DNA of 33,152 bases from Chitinivorax sp. B (GTDB taxonomy: Bacteria; Pseudomonadota; Gammaproteobacteria; Burkholderiales; SCOH01). The stretch is taken from contig NZ_SCOH01000050.1 of the NCBI RefSeq assembly GCF_005503445.1, positions 1 through 33,152 of the forward strand, given 5' to 3'. Positions 17,967 to 26,439 of this stretch are shown one piece after another; position 1 is the first letter of the stretch, and every line of letters starts with the position of its first letter. The notes beneath the pieces were generated by a model that made no database searches, was not told where the DNA came from, and was given only the letters and a program-made list of their open reading frames with translations. A program made the position numbers and the translations under genes.

Positions 17967-18581
17967 ATGAAACTGTTGCACATCGACTCAAGCATCCTCG
18001 GCCAATACTCCGCTTCCCGCGAACTGACTGCGGCGGCTGTAGCAGCCTTCCGCAAAACCGAGCCGAATCTGGAAGTGATTTATCACGATCTGGGCAGTGA
18101 ACCACTGCCGCATTTGTCGCCGGAATTGATGGCACCACGTGGTACACCGGTGGAACTGATGACCGAGATTCAACGCCGTGACAATGCCATCAGCGACCAG
18201 TTGATCGACGAACTGAAACAGGCAGATGTCGTGGTGATTGGCGCACCGCTGTACAACTTCACAGTACCGTCTGCGTTGAAATCCTGGATCGACCGTGTAA
18301 CCGTGGCGGGCAAAACCTTCAGCTACAGTACCGATGGCCCAGTCGGCCTGGTACCGAACAAAAAAGCCATCATCATCGCTACCAGCGGTGGTCAGCACGG
18401 CCACACGCCAGTTGCCCACATGCATGGCGGCTATGTGCAAACCGTGTTGAACTTCATCGGCGTGCAAGATACAGAGGTCGTGCTGGCAGAAGGATTGGCG
18501 ATGGGGCCGGAACTGAAGGATGCCGCGATGAAAACGGCCCGGGAGCAACTGGCTACATTGGCAGACATTGCAGCGGTGTAA
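17967..18581 (+). CDS. azoR: FMN-dependent NADH-azoreductase
   Basis: AzoR is a flavodoxin-like homodimer that reduces quinones and azo compounds with NADH, protecting against electrophilic stress. The 204-aa protein shows the family segments: the N-terminal KLLHIDSSILGQYSASRELT (phosphate-binding loop for FMN), VVIGAPLYNFTVPSALKSWID, RVTVAGKTFSYS and ATSGGQHG. AGGAAGAG precedes the ATG. It is divergent from a LysR gene that is probably its regulator, and it ends at a strong terminator. Confidence 0.93.
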   Translation: MKLLHIDSSILGQYSASRELTAAAVAAFRKTEPNLEVIYHDLGSEPLPHLSPELMAPRGTPVELMTEIQRRDNAISDQLIDELKQADVVVIGAPLYNFTVPSALKSWIDRVTVAGKTFSYSTDGPVGLVPNKKAIIIATSGGQHGHTPVAHMHGGYVQTVLNFIGVQDTEVVLAEGLAMGPELKDAAMKTAREQLATLADIAAV

Positions 18582-18608
18582 TACCTGCAAAATCGCTTAA
18601 AGCGTCAA

Positions 18609-18653
18609 CAAGTGTCGGTGGTACAGTCGGGTCCATCGACACTTGTCTTTTTT
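18609..18653 (+). terminator. Rho-independent terminator after azoR
   Basis: CAAGTGTCG (18609-18617) pairs with CGACACTTG (18637-18645), followed by TCTTTTTT. It also lies about 140 bases beyond the end of the convergent eCIS operon and could limit read-through from that side. Confidence 0.85.
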
Positions 18654-18794
18654 ACATCTTCCGTTCTACCAGATTCGCGTAGACCATGACGGTCGGCAGC
18701 CGTATGCAAATGGTTTGTGCCATTGTCAAAGGCCCCCTATCGACTTCAAACCGTCAGGACGACTGGACTATTGGCGGGCAGTAGACACCAGTGC

Positions 18795-21700
18795 TCAAGG
18801 ACGCGTAACCGATGCGATGCGGAAGAATTTGTGGGGCGGATTACGCTGATGGAAGCCCTGCTGCTTGAACGTACGTAGGGTCATATTGGTGTGGACCGGG
18901 CCAGAGGGGCCTTCGCTGAAGGTGACGCGCTGGTTGAGGTTTTGTATGCGACCTGCGGCCTGGTTCAGGTCACTGTCCAGCGGCCATAGGTTGGTGTGGT
19001 CGTCCACGCCGTGCCAGTCCAGGTCCAGCACGTGGTCTGGCTGTTCGCTGTGGGTGCCCAGATTGTGGCCATGACGCGCGAATCGGCGGTTGAAATTGGC
19101 TTGCGCAGTTCCACTGCGTGGCGTAGGGGTCAGCTCGATCACGTCGCTGGTCGAAGGGTAATAGGCCACGCCCACGTCGATCGGCGCGAACTGGCGAGTC
19201 AAGGCGGGTAGCGTGGTGGGGCGGTCCAGTGGATAGTCGGACTGCCGGGTGCAGCGTTGCCGGTCGCTGTTGCCAATGCGCACGGTCGTACAACTTGGCG
19301 TCGGGGCGCTACAGTCGCTATTGGAGACACAGTTTCCGCCTTCCTGCACGGCCAGTGAGCAGGTTTGCGGGTATTCAGATTTAGGCTTGTACCAAGTCAT
19401 GTCGATCGGGTCATCCCGCGTCAGGCCAGTGGGCACGTGGCCGCTGGGTGGCGGGGTGGGTGGTTCGTCGTCATCGCCTTTACCCTTGCAAGGGTTGGCA
19501 ATGCCGGCACGCCTGGCCGGGTCGGCGGGCATGTTGGGTGAACGGCCGGCACCGGGTGTGGTGGAATTGCCATCGCTGAGCATAGAGCTGAGCAATTCGA
19601 CCATGTCCATGTCGATGAAGGACAGGTCAAAGTCCCAATCACCCAGTGGGGTGCTGGTTGCGAACAGTTCCCATGACCAGCAGTCGTCCCATTCCCAGCT
19701 GGCCAGCTTCCAGCGCCGTGAGAACAGTTCGAACCGATGGAACAGCATGGCCCGGATAGCGGCATACACAGCCAGCTTGAGCGCGAGACAAGGCTCCAGT
19801 GTCAGGGCCGTACTGAGGACGATTTTGCCTTGCTGGCATTCCACTTCGGCGTCGCCGATCAGATCCGTTTGCAGACTAATGGCCCCAAATGCGGAAAGAT
19901 CCAGGTTACCCGATACCACGGTGGTGTCGATGAATCCGAGCAGGCATCCCCAGCCTGCCTGCAGTTCCAAGTCCCCAAACAGTTCCAGCGACGCAAATAA
20001 GTCTGATGTCAACCGAACCCGGGCTGTGCCAGTGTGGCTACCCGTAACCGTGTCAATGTTCAGGCAAACGTTTTCCAGTGTCAGCGGGCCAATCGCAGCG
20101 CTGGCATTGGCGTCGATCCCGCCGTTGGCCCACAGGCTGACTAGAACCGGCACCGGGATATAGGGTACTTCAACCGGTATCTCGAATATCTGCACGTAGC
20201 CCGTTTCCTCGTGGAAGTTTTCCTCCAGCAATGGGTATTCTTCGAAGATGACGTATTCCGGCAGGCAGATGCGCCTGATTGCCGTTTCATCCGCTTCGCG
20301 TTCGTCCGGGCAAGGGCCAGGGCATTCGCCAGTCTGGTAGGGATAATCCGAGAACTCCATTCCGCCATCGTACGGGGGCTTACCACCAATCCAGCCTACG
20401 GATTGCTTGAGACCATAGTTGCAGATGGCTTCCAGATCGCACAGGCGGTGCACGGTACCCAAAATGCCTAATGGGCCAGTCTCGCCGAACTTTGCAGTCC
20501 AGTCGTAGCAAGCATCGTGCTCGCGACACCCTCTGTGGGTATTACAGTGGTGGAAGTTCGGATAGACCCAGAAATAGTGCGAGACGCCATCTTTGCTTTT
20601 ATTCTCGACGCAGACGGTGTGCTTATGGTCGGTCGGGTCATCCGAGGGAACGCAGGTATCACAATTCGGCCCGCACGCGCCACGGCATTTCGAGCCGCTG
20701 GCAATGCGCGGATCATTTGGATAGACCAACAACGGCCCTGGATGGCGCGGCCCCGGACTACCTGAGTGCCAGCTGCCCCCAAGTTGCGACGGCATCAGCC
20801 CTGCACGGTAAAGCAGACCACACAGTGGACAGTCGTCGGTGAACATGTCTCGTGGGATCATGATGCCCAGGTTACCAAATCCAACTGGGTTCAATGTGGG
20901 GGGGTAGAGCGACAGCGATGCCGACGCACGGCTACGGCTGATATATAGATTCACATCGAACCCGCTGTCGATGGCCGTATCGGCATGCCATGCCAATAGC
21001 GGCCAGTACACCCGACACAGGTTTTGCCCAAGGAACTGCAGTTCGCCAAAACCGGCCGCGCCCAAATCGAGGGCCAAGCCAAGGGTCTGTCGCTCAATCA
21101 CATTCAGGCTGAATGCGCCGCTGGAATAACCCATGCCGCCACTGGCCGTAACGCGAGTGGCGATGATGCCACGTGCAAACCCTTCCAGCCCGGCTTCCAA
21201 TCCGACATAGGGAATGATCAGGACAGCTGGCGGATCTGGCCAAAGAATCAGAATCATGACATCGCCATGCAGACCAACATCCAACGCGGCCCCCAGCCCT
21301 AATGCCGCCGTGGCGGAAAACGACCCGCTAGCCGAGAAAGAGGGGCCAAATGGATCAATGGTAATGCGCACCCCACTCAGCGTGCAGGGACCTAGCTGAC
21401 CGGAAAGCTCCGGGGTCAGGCGGACAAAAGCACTGAGCAAGCCGGATGCAAACATCGAGGTGCCAAGCGGCACGGTACCAAAGCCAATGGGTACCTTTTC
21501 GGCGATGCCGGGCAATGGGAACTGTACCGCAAAGGAGGGGCAAATCGGGACGGGACCTGGGACGGATACAATCAGGCTCGTACCAGAGACACTGATACTG
21601 CCCCCGCCAAGTATTGACGCAAAAGCATTGGCGGCATCCCACAGCTCCTGGGCAATGCCACCGACCAGTTCGACCCCGGTCTCCGCTACGGTGACAAGTC

Positions 21701-22550
21701 CCCGGCCAACCGCCCGCGCACCGGTGGCAATCCCGCTGCCGACATCTTCCGCCAGCTCGACACCGGCGCCAATTGCGCTGCGGCCAGCGTCGACGATGTC
21801 GCTCGGACTGGGGAGTGAAGGCAGCGAATCGAGAATACCCCGCTGGATATGCACACTGCCGGCACCTTGGTCTTGCTGCTTTTCCTCCGCTTCGCAGGCT
21901 GTACATTTGGCCTGTGCACGCCGCGCCATACCACCTTGTTGCACCACGTGGGTCAGCTCGTGTGCCAGCAGATGGTTGCCCTGCGGGGTGTCGGGTTGAA
22001 ATTGTCCGCTGCCAAAGTAAATGTGATTGCCAACGGTGTAGGCCCGGGCCGACAGATCTTGTGCGCTGCGATCGGCGCCGCCATCTTGGTGGATGCGAAC
22101 CGCGCCGAAGGGTTCGCCAAATGCGCCTTCCATCTGGTGCCGGGTCGTGTCAGGCAACGGCTCGCCACCGCTGGGGTTCAGCTCGACCTCTTGGGTCGTC
22201 ACCGGGCCAGAACCGCCCTTGCGTTGCAATTGCTTGTCGTCTACCTCGCAAGCGGCACACTTGCGCTGGGCTGTTTCTTCCTGCAATGGGGTGATGGGTG
22301 GGCGCGCACCCATCGCCTGTCCGGACAACTGCGCAACGACATGGTCCGCCACCCGATCCGCTTCGCGCTCAAACGGCGTATCGGCGGCATCCACCACCGC
22401 CTTGCCTCCTGCCGGCATGGCAAAAGCCCGCCAAGCCTGGGCTGGGGCAATCCCATTATCCTTGCCGCAGGTGTTGCAGGCACGCTGCGCCCGCGGCGCC
22501 GGCTTGGGGACCGGTGCGTGGGTCTTGGGCGAGGCAGCAGCATGGGCCAT
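18795..22550 (-). CDS. DUF4157 (eCIS core domain) multidomain protein with PLA2-like and HNH-like regions; candidate effector
   Basis: This 1251-aa protein is the last gene of the eCIS-type operon. The N-terminus is Pro/Ala-rich with Cys pairs (CNTCG, KCAACE, KCTACE). The DUF4157 domain (about 135-210) follows, with FGAVRIHQD, ARAYTVGNHIYFG and HELTHVVQQGG (HExxH at 197-201). A Gly/Ser-rich, strand-rich region (about 320-590) comes next. It leads to a segment with phospholipase A2 signatures: CREHDACY (His678, Asp679) and LCDLEAIC (Asp705), with a Cys-rich GACGPNC upstream at 624-630. A second strand-rich region follows. The last 80 residues contain DHVLDLDWHG and NLWPLDSDLNQAAG, the HNH-like tail seen in other DUF4157 proteins. 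The ATG at 22550 lies 4 bases after the preceding stop; a longer frame would overlap that gene. DUF4157 proteins are linked to eCIS cargo. The toxic activities are inferred from motifs. Confidence 0.75.
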   Translation of the reverse strand: MAHAAASPKTHAPVPKPAPRAQRACNTCGKDNGIAPAQAWRAFAMPAGGKAVVDAADTPFEREADRVADHVVAQLSGQAMGARPPITPLQEETAQRKCAACEVDDKQLQRKGGSGPVTTQEVELNPSGGEPLPDTTRHQMEGAFGEPFGAVRIHQDGGADRSAQDLSARAYTVGNHIYFGSGQFQPDTPQGNHLLAHELTHVVQQGGMARRAQAKCTACEAEEKQQDQGAGSVHIQRGILDSLPSLPSPSDIVDAGRSAIGAGVELAEDVGSGIATGARAVGRGLVTVAETGVELVGGIAQELWDAANAFASILGGGSISVSGTSLIVSVPGPVPICPSFAVQFPLPGIAEKVPIGFGTVPLGTSMFASGLLSAFVRLTPELSGQLGPCTLSGVRITIDPFGPSFSASGSFSATAALGLGAALDVGLHGDVMILILWPDPPAVLIIPYVGLEAGLEGFARGIIATRVTASGGMGYSSGAFSLNVIERQTLGLALDLGAAGFGELQFLGQNLCRVYWPLLAWHADTAIDSGFDVNLYISRSRASASLSLYPPTLNPVGFGNLGIMIPRDMFTDDCPLCGLLYRAGLMPSQLGGSWHSGSPGPRHPGPLLVYPNDPRIASGSKCRGACGPNCDTCVPSDDPTDHKHTVCVENKSKDGVSHYFWVYPNFHHCNTHRGCREHDACYDWTAKFGETGPLGILGTVHRLCDLEAICNYGLKQSVGWIGGKPPYDGGMEFSDYPYQTGECPGPCPDEREADETAIRRICLPEYVIFEEYPLLEENFHEETGYVQIFEIPVEVPYIPVPVLVSLWANGGIDANASAAIGPLTLENVCLNIDTVTGSHTGTARVRLTSDLFASLELFGDLELQAGWGCLLGFIDTTVVSGNLDLSAFGAISLQTDLIGDAEVECQQGKIVLSTALTLEPCLALKLAVYAAIRAMLFHRFELFSRRWKLASWEWDDCWSWELFATSTPLGDWDFDLSFIDMDMVELLSSMLSDGNSTTPGAGRSPNMPADPARRAGIANPCKGKGDDDEPPTPPPSGHVPTGLTRDDPIDMTWYKPKSEYPQTCSLAVQEGGNCVSNSDCSAPTPSCTTVRIGNSDRQRCTRQSDYPLDRPTTLPALTRQFAPIDVGVAYYPSTSDVIELTPTPRSGTAQANFNRRFARHGHNLGTHSEQPDHVLDLDWHGVDDHTNLWPLDSDLNQAAGRIQNLNQRVTFSEGPSGPVHTNMTLRTFKQQGFHQRNPPHKFFRIASVTRP

Positions 22551-22554
22551 GGCG

Positions 22555-25500
22555 TTAGCCGATCGAGTTGCCGCTGAACAGGATGGCGGCCTGATAGGTG
22601 GCAGGGTCGTGGCCAAGCCCTTTAAGCCCGTCGAGCTCACCTTGCGACAACACGTAGATGTCCTTGTAACCGACCTGTCCAGCCGGGTCGAGCCGTGCCA
22701 AGGCTGCCTTCACCGTGTCCAGCATCTGTCCGGCCAAGGTCGTGCTGCTGCCACCGGTGGCGGCGACCACCGCCATGCGTGCCTGCTTCGCCAGTGGGGA
22801 TCGGATGTTCTGATCCAGTAGTGCGGCATCCACCGGTATCGCGCCGCGCCAGTCCTGACGCGAGAACACTGTTTCGTTGTCCAAGATGAAACTGCCGTCC
22901 CACGGGGTGAATACCATCAGGACAGGCCGCACGGCCACAGCAGGTTGTGGTGTCAGCACGGTGATGGCACGGCATGGCGTTAACGTGGCCACATCGCCGC
23001 TGATATTGCGCCGCACATCGGATGCGTTACCTCCCAGCAAGGTGGAGATAGCGCCGGTCTGCAGGCCGGCGGCGGGATCATCCGCCACAGTAAACACCTC
23101 CGCATCGAACACGGCTGGCGTATTCCCCCATGCTGTTTTCAAGGCAACTTTGGCCGCATCGGTCAGACTGTTGTTCGTGGGGTCAAAGTCCGTGTGTGCT
23201 AGTGGACTGAGTTCAAACTGACTAATGGCCGCCCTCAGGCCGGCACTTGCAACCAAGGCATCGAACGCACGCAGCATTTCGGCGTTGGCTAAACGGTAAA
23301 CGTCATGACAAATCGTTGGTGCAGCCTGTGTCACCAGGAACATGGCCCCATCCAACCCAGATAGTCCCAAAGGTGGCAGAATCGGCAACAAGACATTATC
23401 TACCACTTGTTGCTGGGTGCCAACCACTTGCAGTTCCAGCGCCACCAATCGGGCGCGAGCCAGTGCTTCCCCCTCAGCCTGGGCGGCACCTTGCGAGCCG
23501 ACCGCGCCAAAGTGCAGGGCTGGCCCAGGGTTGGCTTGCTTCCAATCGCGCAACAGATCGGCAACTGGCGTCGCAATGGTGGAACGTCCACCCTCGAACG
23601 TGACAATGCTGACTGCGGCAAAGCCCAATCGGGTGATGGCAGCAGCATCCGCAGCCAACACCGCTGCACGGGCGGTCTGCAGCAGGTTGTCATTGGTGAC
23701 TTTCAGGTGGAACAGCTGATACCGCCGCTGATCGACCGGTACGGGTGCGTGATCCACCCCACATTGTTTGGTGCGGCGGCGATGGAACAACACCCAGTCC
23801 TTGCGGGCCAGAATGGTCAAGACATCACTGCTGGCAGGCTTGGCGCCGAACAGGTCGGCGAGCGCATCCGCTGCGAAATTCGGCGTGGATTCACGGGTAG
23901 CCAGTACCTGAATGGCTGATTCAGATGCCGCACGTAGCGGGTTGCCCGTTTTCAGCACGTCATTGTTGGCTTCCAGCCCCATCTGGAAACGGATGGATTC
24001 GTTTTCCTTGCCGCCGGTCAACACCAATACCGCCTTGGCCTGTTTCGGTGAGGGCCGCACGGCAACCACCAGTTGCAGGCTGTTGATTTCCAGCAAGCCC
24101 TCATTGGTACCACTGGCGTTACGCAGGTCAACACTGACCAACAGGCTATCGGTTTCGACATCTTGTGCAGCAATCACCACAGGCACGCTGATCGGCACCA
24201 CCTTGCGGGTATTGGTCTGGCCGCCAAACATGCCTTGCAGTACCACACTGCCGGTAAAGTTGGCCTGAATCACCACCCGTGCTCCAGCGGTCTGCACGTG
24301 GTCGATGCGCAATCGTCCATTGCCGGCCAGATCAAAAAAGATGCTGCTCCCTCTGCGCGGCACCAATACCGTCAAATCCAATTGGCAGGGAATGCTGGCC
24401 CCCTCGCTGGCGGCCAAAGGATTGCTGTCTGCACGGGTACCAATCCAGATGGCGATGTGGTCGGCATCCGTTTCACCCAGGCCCGCAAAGTGGCTCAATC
24501 CCTTGGATTCGCCTGCCTTCGCCAAATAGGCCAATTGTTTGCCACGATATGCCTCCGCTTCGCTTTTCAAACGACCATAACGCATCGCAATCGCGTCAGT
24601 ACTTGCCGCATTGAATGTAACGGCTGGTTCGGCCGTGGCGGTGGCGTCACGCCCTGTCACGGAATCGTTCGACGAACGCATCATTTCGGCCGCACGCCAG
24701 GTGGTCTCGGCCAACGAATTCTTACGTTCGGCAGCCCAACTGCGCAGGTTGCTGGAAAATCTCTCCAGGCTGTCGGTCTCACCCAGGCCCGCGAAGTAAA
24801 ACCGCAGACTGCCATCGGCATTGGCTTCACTACGGCCTGCACCAGACAGCACGGTCCGCTCGAAAGTGGCTGCATTCGCAGTGGGGACATGGGTGATCGG
24901 GCCTGGTGTGGCCGACGGTGATTCAGCTACGTGCTGCAGACGCACCTCCCAGCCTTGGCCGACATTGGCATTGACCGCCATGATCTCGCCATCCGGCACC
25001 AGAATGTCGACCGCTTCCTTCTGCTGTGGGTTATCCAGACCACGGGTCAGCGAGATGCGCTCCATATGCTGGGCTTCCTGCAGTGCCTCGGCGACGAAAT
25101 CCGGCCGCACAATGCAAAAGCGCAGATCCACACCTTCGCCCATCAGTTGCCGTATCTGCTGATTGACCGTCAGGTTGGCCGATGGCACCACCGGCAGGTA
25201 GCCGGCACTCGGTAATTCGACGATGCCACGACGGATCAGCAGACGATCACGTGGCATCAGCTTGATGACTTCCTTGGCACTTTGCAGGCGATTGACCAGA
25301 TGGCTGAGTTCACTCGTCCCGCCAGTCAACAAGTAGGATTTGGCGGCATCATGATCGAGATCCAGTTTGGCGAGCCGGTCACTGGTCGCGCGGTAATAAC
25401 GCTCCAACTGGTTCACTACGCCGCTGGCATCCACCACCAGTTTGCGCAATTGCCGACATGGGTCATCGTCGTCATCGTCATCCCCCACCTGCCAAGCATC

Positions 25501-26436
25501 GCGCAGCTGGCACTGAAACTGCAGGATCTGCGCCAGATAGACATCCCACGGCCGCATCATCATCCGCCATTGCCAATAGCGGCGTGGGTCACTGTCGATG
25601 CGCTCGCGACGGGCAATCCACTGATCGATGAACAACGTTGTATTACCACTGACGGCCAGCACACCCAACGGTACAAAGCTGCCCGTGGCGGCCTGCGCCC
25701 CACTGCACCAAACGGCCGAGGCCAGACCGGTTCGCGAGATCAGGTGACCAATCTGCAACGCCTCATCCGCAAAATAACTGGATGCCACCCTTGAACGCAG
25801 ATGCAGCTGTTCGAACAGTACCGCGGTCGAGACAGGCAGTGGTGTACGCAGTAGCAATGGCCGCGCCTGCAGTATCACCCCTTCACGCCGCCACGGGCGC
25901 TGAGTTTGGGTGGTGCAGGCGTTGGCGCACAGGCTGCCGAAAATGTCCTCGTGCCCGCACAGGGCTTCGGCATGCACAATGCCAACCAGATACAGGCCAA
26001 CACCCGGGATGGCGGTCGTGGTGGGCTGGCCGATCGTGCCTTCGCATTCCACGAAATCAGCCCCACCGGCCACAGCAGGCGCCACCCCGACGTTTACTGT
26101 GGGGCGGGATCGTTCGATCAATGTCGCAATCTCCACGGTCACGCTGTCCGGCAAAAACAGCACCCGACCATCCGGATCGACTGCCAGGCCGGCACTCATT
26201 GCCAACCGTTGGCCGGACTGCGCTTTCAAATCGAACCCGTGTACCACGCCCGCACCGCCGGCCTGGTTGGATAGTTGCACCAGCTGTCGCAGATACGTTT
26301 GTTCATTCTGCAGGTCTTCTGCCTTCAGAAATTTGCCATCGAAATAGTTGAGCCGGGTCAGCGGCGTATCGGCTGGAATCAGGGTGATGCCGTTGCCGGC
26401 GTTCAGCAGCACCAGCGTCTCTTGAGTGGTAGGCAT
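22555..26436 (-). CDS. Large eCIS-cluster protein with NYFDGKFL-type N-terminal module
   Basis: This 1293-aa protein has no enzyme motif I recognise. The N-terminal module (about 28-110) contains NYFDGKFLKAEDL, QTYLRQ, GAGVVHGFDL and GLAVDPDGRVLFLP, a pattern found in large proteins encoded in eCIS and phage-tail-like clusters. It is shared in diverged form by the gene just upstream. The middle has a run of seven Asp (near residue 320) and two copies of FAGLGETD about 100 residues apart (around 547 and 650). A strand-rich region (LDLTVLVPRRGSSIFF, VVIQANFTGSVVL) follows. The C-terminal part is alpha/beta. There is no signal peptide. It starts 3 bases after the preceding stop and ends 4 bases before the DUF4157 gene. 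A structural or cargo-adaptor role is possible but unproven. Confidence 0.7.
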   Translation of the reverse strand: MPTTQETLVLLNAGNGITLIPADTPLTRLNYFDGKFLKAEDLQNEQTYLRQLVQLSNQAGGAGVVHGFDLKAQSGQRLAMSAGLAVDPDGRVLFLPDSVTVEIATLIERSRPTVNVGVAPAVAGGADFVECEGTIGQPTTTAIPGVGLYLVGIVHAEALCGHEDIFGSLCANACTTQTQRPWRREGVILQARPLLLRTPLPVSTAVLFEQLHLRSRVASSYFADEALQIGHLISRTGLASAVWCSGAQAATGSFVPLGVLAVSGNTTLFIDQWIARRERIDSDPRRYWQWRMMMRPWDVYLAQILQFQCQLRDAWQVGDDDDDDDPCRQLRKLVVDASGVVNQLERYYRATSDRLAKLDLDHDAAKSYLLTGGTSELSHLVNRLQSAKEVIKLMPRDRLLIRRGIVELPSAGYLPVVPSANLTVNQQIRQLMGEGVDLRFCIVRPDFVAEALQEAQHMERISLTRGLDNPQQKEAVDILVPDGEIMAVNANVGQGWEVRLQHVAESPSATPGPITHVPTANAATFERTVLSGAGRSEANADGSLRFYFAGLGETDSLERFSSNLRSWAAERKNSLAETTWRAAEMMRSSNDSVTGRDATATAEPAVTFNAASTDAIAMRYGRLKSEAEAYRGKQLAYLAKAGESKGLSHFAGLGETDADHIAIWIGTRADSNPLAASEGASIPCQLDLTVLVPRRGSSIFFDLAGNGRLRIDHVQTAGARVVIQANFTGSVVLQGMFGGQTNTRKVVPISVPVVIAAQDVETDSLLVSVDLRNASGTNEGLLEINSLQLVVAVRPSPKQAKAVLVLTGGKENESIRFQMGLEANNDVLKTGNPLRAASESAIQVLATRESTPNFAADALADLFGAKPASSDVLTILARKDWVLFHRRRTKQCGVDHAPVPVDQRRYQLFHLKVTNDNLLQTARAAVLAADAAAITRLGFAAVSIVTFEGGRSTIATPVADLLRDWKQANPGPALHFGAVGSQGAAQAEGEALARARLVALELQVVGTQQQVVDNVLLPILPPLGLSGLDGAMFLVTQAAPTICHDVYRLANAEMLRAFDALVASAGLRAAISQFELSPLAHTDFDPTNNSLTDAAKVALKTAWGNTPAVFDAEVFTVADDPAAGLQTGAISTLLGGNASDVRRNISGDVATLTPCRAITVLTPQPAVAVRPVLMVFTPWDGSFILDNETVFSRQDWRGAIPVDAALLDQNIRSPLAKQARMAVVAATGGSSTTLAGQMLDTVKAALARLDPAGQVGYKDIYVLSQGELDGLKGLGHDPATYQAAILFSGNSIG

Positions 26437-26439
26437 GGC

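Noticed and set aside
22551-22640. Upstream extension of the DUF4157 gene by 30 codons
   Set aside because: It would overlap the end of the preceding gene by about 85 bases. The ATG at 22550 lies 4 bases after that stop.
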